From Candidatus Atribacter hydrocarboniphilus (GTDB lineage: Bacteria > Atribacterota > Atribacteria > Atribacterales > Atribacteraceae): 8,269 nt of DNA. Both the position numbers and the translations under genes were made by a program. The DNA is taken from NCBI GenBank assembly GCA_003542295.1, contig DPKX01000016.1, forward strand, positions 8,337 through 16,605, in the 5' to 3' direction. Positions 5,729-8,269 of the stretch are shown piece by piece. Below the pieces are notes generated by a model. The model made no database searches and was not told where the DNA came from. It saw only the letters and a list, made by a program, of their open reading frames with translations. Every line of letters starts with the position of its first letter. Within the stretch, counting starts at the first letter, position 1.

Positions 5729-7141
5729 TTAGGGATGGGGGAAAATTTTTCCTGGGTTGAGAATTCCTTTTGGATCAAAAGCTTTTTTAATATTTCTCAT
5801 CAACCTTATTTCTTCCGGCGAATAAAATTGAGAGAGATAGTCCCTTCTTTTTAATCCAATTCCATGTTCCCCACTCAAAACTCCTCCCAATTCTTTTACT
5901 TTTTCATAAAACATTTTGCGAATAGTTGGTTCATCTTTCTTCCAGTATTCAATCCGTTTTGGTGCCAAAGTAACGTGTAAATTCCCATCTCCAATATGTC
6001 CATATATCGGGGAAAATAAATGATACTGTTGGCTCAAATCTTTAATAACAAGGAGAATGTTACCAATTTCTAGAATCGGAAGTGATATATCCTCGTTCAT
6101 TTCCACTGGGAGGGCAAGATGAATGGCTTCCGGTACTGCCCGTCGCATTTTCCATATTTCTTCAATTAAAATCGAATTATCGGCCATATAGACTTCTTTC
6201 GCTCCCACATCAAATAAGCGATTTCCTATTTTTTCCGATAGCGAAAATACTCTCTCTTCATCATCCCCATCTATCTCAATCAATATATGTGATTTTGCAT
6301 CTGGCAAGGGATAGGAACGGTTACAATATTTATAGGCAAAACCTAAGCTTTCATGATTCATGAATTCCAGCGAAGTGGGCAATATCGCCATTTCTTTCAA
6401 CAAAATCACTGGCAGTCGCAAAGCTTGGTTTACATCATCAAAGGGAGCAAGTATAACAATTCTTTCCTTGGGAAGGGGAATAACCTTGAGATAAATTTTG
6501 GTTATGATTCCAAGTGTTCCTTCTGATCCCACCATGAGATGAACGATATCATAAGAGGAAACATCTTTATAAACTTTCCCCCCGAAATGAACCATTTCTC
6601 CCGTTGCAGTGACAAACTCCACTCCTCGAACATAATTACCGGTAACACCATATTTAACTGCCTTTCCACCTCCAGCATTTTCGGCAACATTTCCTCCGAT
6701 CTGACATGTCTCCAGACTCATTGGATAGCCGGCGTAAAAAAGACCGTAGCTTTTTAACTGACGGTTAATATCATTGGTTATAACTCCCGGTTCAACAACC
6801 ACTATCAGGTTCTCAATATCGATTTCTAAAATTTGGTTCATTCTTTCCATAGATAAAACAACACCACCATAGGCAGGTATTGCTCCTCCCGAAAGACCAC
6901 TGCCTGCTCCCCGCGGTGTTATCGCTATATTTTTTTCAAAACAATACCGAGCTAAAAGCTGGATTTCATTAGTGGTTTTTGGCTTTATAACCAATTCAGG
7001 CAGCAATCGTAGAGTTTCATCAGGAGTCTCATCCTTTGAGTAATTTTTAAGTATTTCTGGATCTCCAGATACGAATTGATCTCCAACAATAGTTATAAAA
7101 TACTGAATATCCTGATCATCTATCGGTTTGAATGGTTTCAT
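5729..7141 (-). CDS. glcD: FAD-binding 2-hydroxyacid (lactate/glycolate) dehydrogenase, GlcD family
   Basis: This 470-residue flavoprotein should oxidise a 2-hydroxyacid such as lactate or glycolate to the 2-oxoacid. The N-terminal FAD domain (about 46-225) has PRGAGSGLSGGA (76-87), VEPGV (116-120), a GGNVAENAGGGKAVKYG loop (149-165) and VGSEGTLGIIT (204-214). The C-terminal FAD-oxidase domain has GHIGDGNLHV with His382 and His389 seven residues apart, plus GEHGIG with Glu425. These are the His/His/Glu metal ligands of the D-lactate and D-2-hydroxyglutarate dehydrogenase family. The DPKGILNPGKIF ending is typical and the length is normal. The ATG at 7139-7141 overlaps the etfA stop by 4 bases (ATGA), with AGAGGA (7149-7154) 7 bases upstream. 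Coupling to etfBA argues that electrons go to or from the ETF rather than to a GlcE/GlcF iron-sulfur partner, which is absent here. The substrate is inferred. 2-Hydroxyglutarate is an alternative. Confidence 0.9.
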   Translation of the reverse strand: MKPFKPIDDQDIQYFITIVGDQFVSGDPEILKNYSKDETPDETLRLLPELVIKPKTTNEIQLLARYCFEKNIAITPRGAGSGLSGGAIPAYGGVVLSMERMNQILEIDIENLIVVVEPGVITNDINRQLKSYGLFYAGYPMSLETCQIGGNVAENAGGGKAVKYGVTGNYVRGVEFVTATGEMVHFGGKVYKDVSSYDIVHLMVGSEGTLGIITKIYLKVIPLPKERIVILAPFDDVNQALRLPVILLKEMAILPTSLEFMNHESLGFAYKYCNRSYPLPDAKSHILIEIDGDDEERVFSLSEKIGNRLFDVGAKEVYMADNSILIEEIWKMRRAVPEAIHLALPVEMNEDISLPILEIGNILLVIKDLSQQYHLFSPIYGHIGDGNLHVTLAPKRIEYWKKDEPTIRKMFYEKVKELGGVLSGEHGIGLKRRDYLSQFYSPEEIRLMRNIKKAFDPKGILNPGKIFPHP

Positions 7142-8124
7142 TTATTTTTCCTCTGTTTTAATATTCGAATGACTTGCGGAAGAATTTCCAATGCATCTCC
7201 AACAATGCCAAAATCGGCAAGATGAAAAATTTGGGCTTCTGGGTCTCGGTTGATAGCTATAATATAACGAGAGGTTTGCATCCCGGCTAAATGCTGAATC
7301 GCTCCTGATATTCCAAAAGCAAGATAAAATTCAGGTGATACGGTTTTTCCGCTTAAACCTACTTGATGGGGGAAAGATGTCCATCCTTGCTCAACCGCCA
7401 CTCGACTTCCACCCACGCAACCGTTTAAACATTGCGCTAATTCTTCAAGGAGAGAAAAGTTTGTAGCATTTTTTAATCCCCGACCACCACTGCATAAGAT
7501 CTTCGCTTTGGCAATATCAAGGTTATGATCTTCCTCGATAAATTCATTTTTCAAGAATCCACTCGAGTAATTCGTATTATCTTCTTCGACCACAAGAGTT
7601 GAATCAGGAAATTCACTCTGAACTGGTTTAAAAGTATTGGGCCGAACTGTCGCCATTTGGGGAAAGGTTTTAGTTTTTATAGTTGCCATAATGTTTCCAC
7701 CAATAGCCGGTCGGATTTGCAATAGTGATCCATCTTCGGAATCGATATCAAAACCGGTACAATCGGCGGTTAAGCCAGTATGGAGTTTGGCTGCTAGATA
7801 AGGCATGAGGGTAGTTCCCTGGGTGGTAGCTGCTGCCAAAATGATGGTTGGTTTGAATTTTTGAATGATATTTATAATGAGTTGAGCTGACCGATGAAAG
7901 GCTAACTCATCAAATACGGGATTTTTAATCCCGTAAACATAATTTGCTCCAAACTGAAGCGGTGTTTGTAATTCTCCTAAATTAAGCTCTCCGGATCCAA
8001 AAAAAACGCCTACCTTTTCTACACCTTTATTACGAAGCTGCTGAGCTGCCCCCAATATCTCAAAGGTAGTCGAATCGACTTTACCCCGGTGAATTTCACC
8101 TATTATCAGCAAATGGTGCTTCAT
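7138..8124 (-). CDS. etfA: electron transfer flavoprotein alpha subunit
   Basis: The 328-residue protein is the FAD-carrying subunit of a soluble ETF heterodimer. The N-terminal domain (1 to about 190) has the AAATTQGTTLMPYLAAKL segment (97-114) and TADCTG (119-124). The C-terminal FAD domain is clear: CSGGRGL (211-217), GGSRVAVEQGW (238-248), HQVGLSGKTVSP (253-264), GISGAIQH (271-278) and NRDPEAQIF leading to ADFGIVGD (292-310). It starts at an ATG directly abutting the etfB TAA, with GAGGAG (8133-8138) 8 bases upstream, and its own TGA overlaps the glcD start. The length is that of a plain EtfA. It lacks the N-terminal ferredoxin-like 4Fe-4S extension found in some lactate-dehydrogenase-linked EtfA proteins such as LctC of Acetobacterium. 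Placement before a GlcD-type dehydrogenase indicates a dedicated ETF. Confidence 0.95.
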   Translation of the reverse strand: MKHHLLIIGEIHRGKVDSTTFEILGAAQQLRNKGVEKVGVFFGSGELNLGELQTPLQFGANYVYGIKNPVFDELAFHRSAQLIINIIQKFKPTIILAAATTQGTTLMPYLAAKLHTGLTADCTGFDIDSEDGSLLQIRPAIGGNIMATIKTKTFPQMATVRPNTFKPVQSEFPDSTLVVEEDNTNYSSGFLKNEFIEEDHNLDIAKAKILCSGGRGLKNATNFSLLEELAQCLNGCVGGSRVAVEQGWTSFPHQVGLSGKTVSPEFYLAFGISGAIQHLAGMQTSRYIIAINRDPEAQIFHLADFGIVGDALEILPQVIRILKQRKNK

Positions 8125-8269
8125 TTACCAAGCTCCTCGTTCAATTAAAAACTGAACCAATTGATCTGCCATAAGCATTGGATCCATATCTTTTAAAATC
8201 TTTCCTTTCCGTTCAATTTTAAAGTTTTCAACTTTCACAACTCGGGTGGGTGAACCTGATAATCCTATC
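8125..8269 (-). CDS. etfB: electron transfer flavoprotein beta subunit, C-terminal part
   Basis: Only the last 47 codons and the TAA (8125-8127) are in the window; the start lies beyond the right edge. The visible protein opens with IGLSGSPTRVVKVE, the conserved GLxGSPTxV nucleotide-loop motif of EtfB/FixA proteins. It ends with a helix containing LVQFLIERGAW, typical of the C-terminus. The stop touches the etfA ATG with no gap, so the two subunits are co-translated in the order etfB-etfA. The residues that would distinguish a bifurcating beta subunit (FAD) from one that binds AMP lie upstream and cannot be read. Confidence 0.9.
   Translation of the reverse strand, partial: IGLSGSPTRVVKVENFKIERKGKILKDMDPMLMADQLVQFLIERGAW

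Noticed and set aside
6082..6363. Reading frames opposite glcD and opposite the ABC genes (for example 6082-6363, 4007-4222, 3063-3338 on +)
   Set aside because: They are antisense to well-conserved genes, resemble no protein family and are expected by chance.

Overview
The window looks like a piece of a low-GC, probably anaerobic or fermentative bacterial chromosome. Three things suggest this: AT-rich intergenic DNA, TTG start codons behind strong Shine-Dalgarno sites, and proteins closest in my memory to those of Thermotoga-type anaerobes. An uncultivated lineage such as Atribacterota would fit, but the sequence alone does not settle the taxon.

Layout. Positions 1-1182 (+ strand) hold the 3' part of a long reading frame that enters from the left edge. 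It encodes an unrecognised protein with a polar Gln/Thr/Glu-rich stretch followed by several glycine-rich hydrophobic segments. Positions 1183-1834 carry no gene. This stretch lies between two convergent transcription units and contains a likely terminator, a family of short palindromic repeats and AT-rich DNA. Positions 1835-5436 (- strand) encode both halves of a heterodimeric ABC exporter of the Thermotoga TM287/TM288 type. The two genes overlap by 8 bases, and each is broken by an apparent one-base loss near the second membrane helix. Positions 5437-5728 are an AT-rich gap that must contain the end of one operon and the start of the next. Positions 5729-8269 (- strand) hold a tightly packed etfB (partial)-etfA-glcD/ldhD operon.

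How the genes work together. EtfB and EtfA form an electron-transfer flavoprotein. The FAD-dependent 2-hydroxyacid dehydrogenase directly downstream is its likely partner. This matches the architecture of ETF-linked lactate dehydrogenases, some of which run lactate oxidation by flavin-based electron confurcation. Whether this one does so cannot be decided here. The ABC pair keeps the asymmetric nucleotide-binding sites of its family: one subunit has LILDD and a Gln for the H-loop His, and the other has LILDE, His and a variant LSQGQ signature. If the frameshifts are real, the exporter is inactive. If they are assembly errors, it is a normal multidrug or lipid-type exporter.

Most notable points: the paired frameshifts at equivalent places in both subunits, the ETF-dehydrogenase operon, the unrecognised glycine-rich protein at the left edge, and the palindromic repeat family at 1245-1578. 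I found no convincing new defence, mobile or RNA system.
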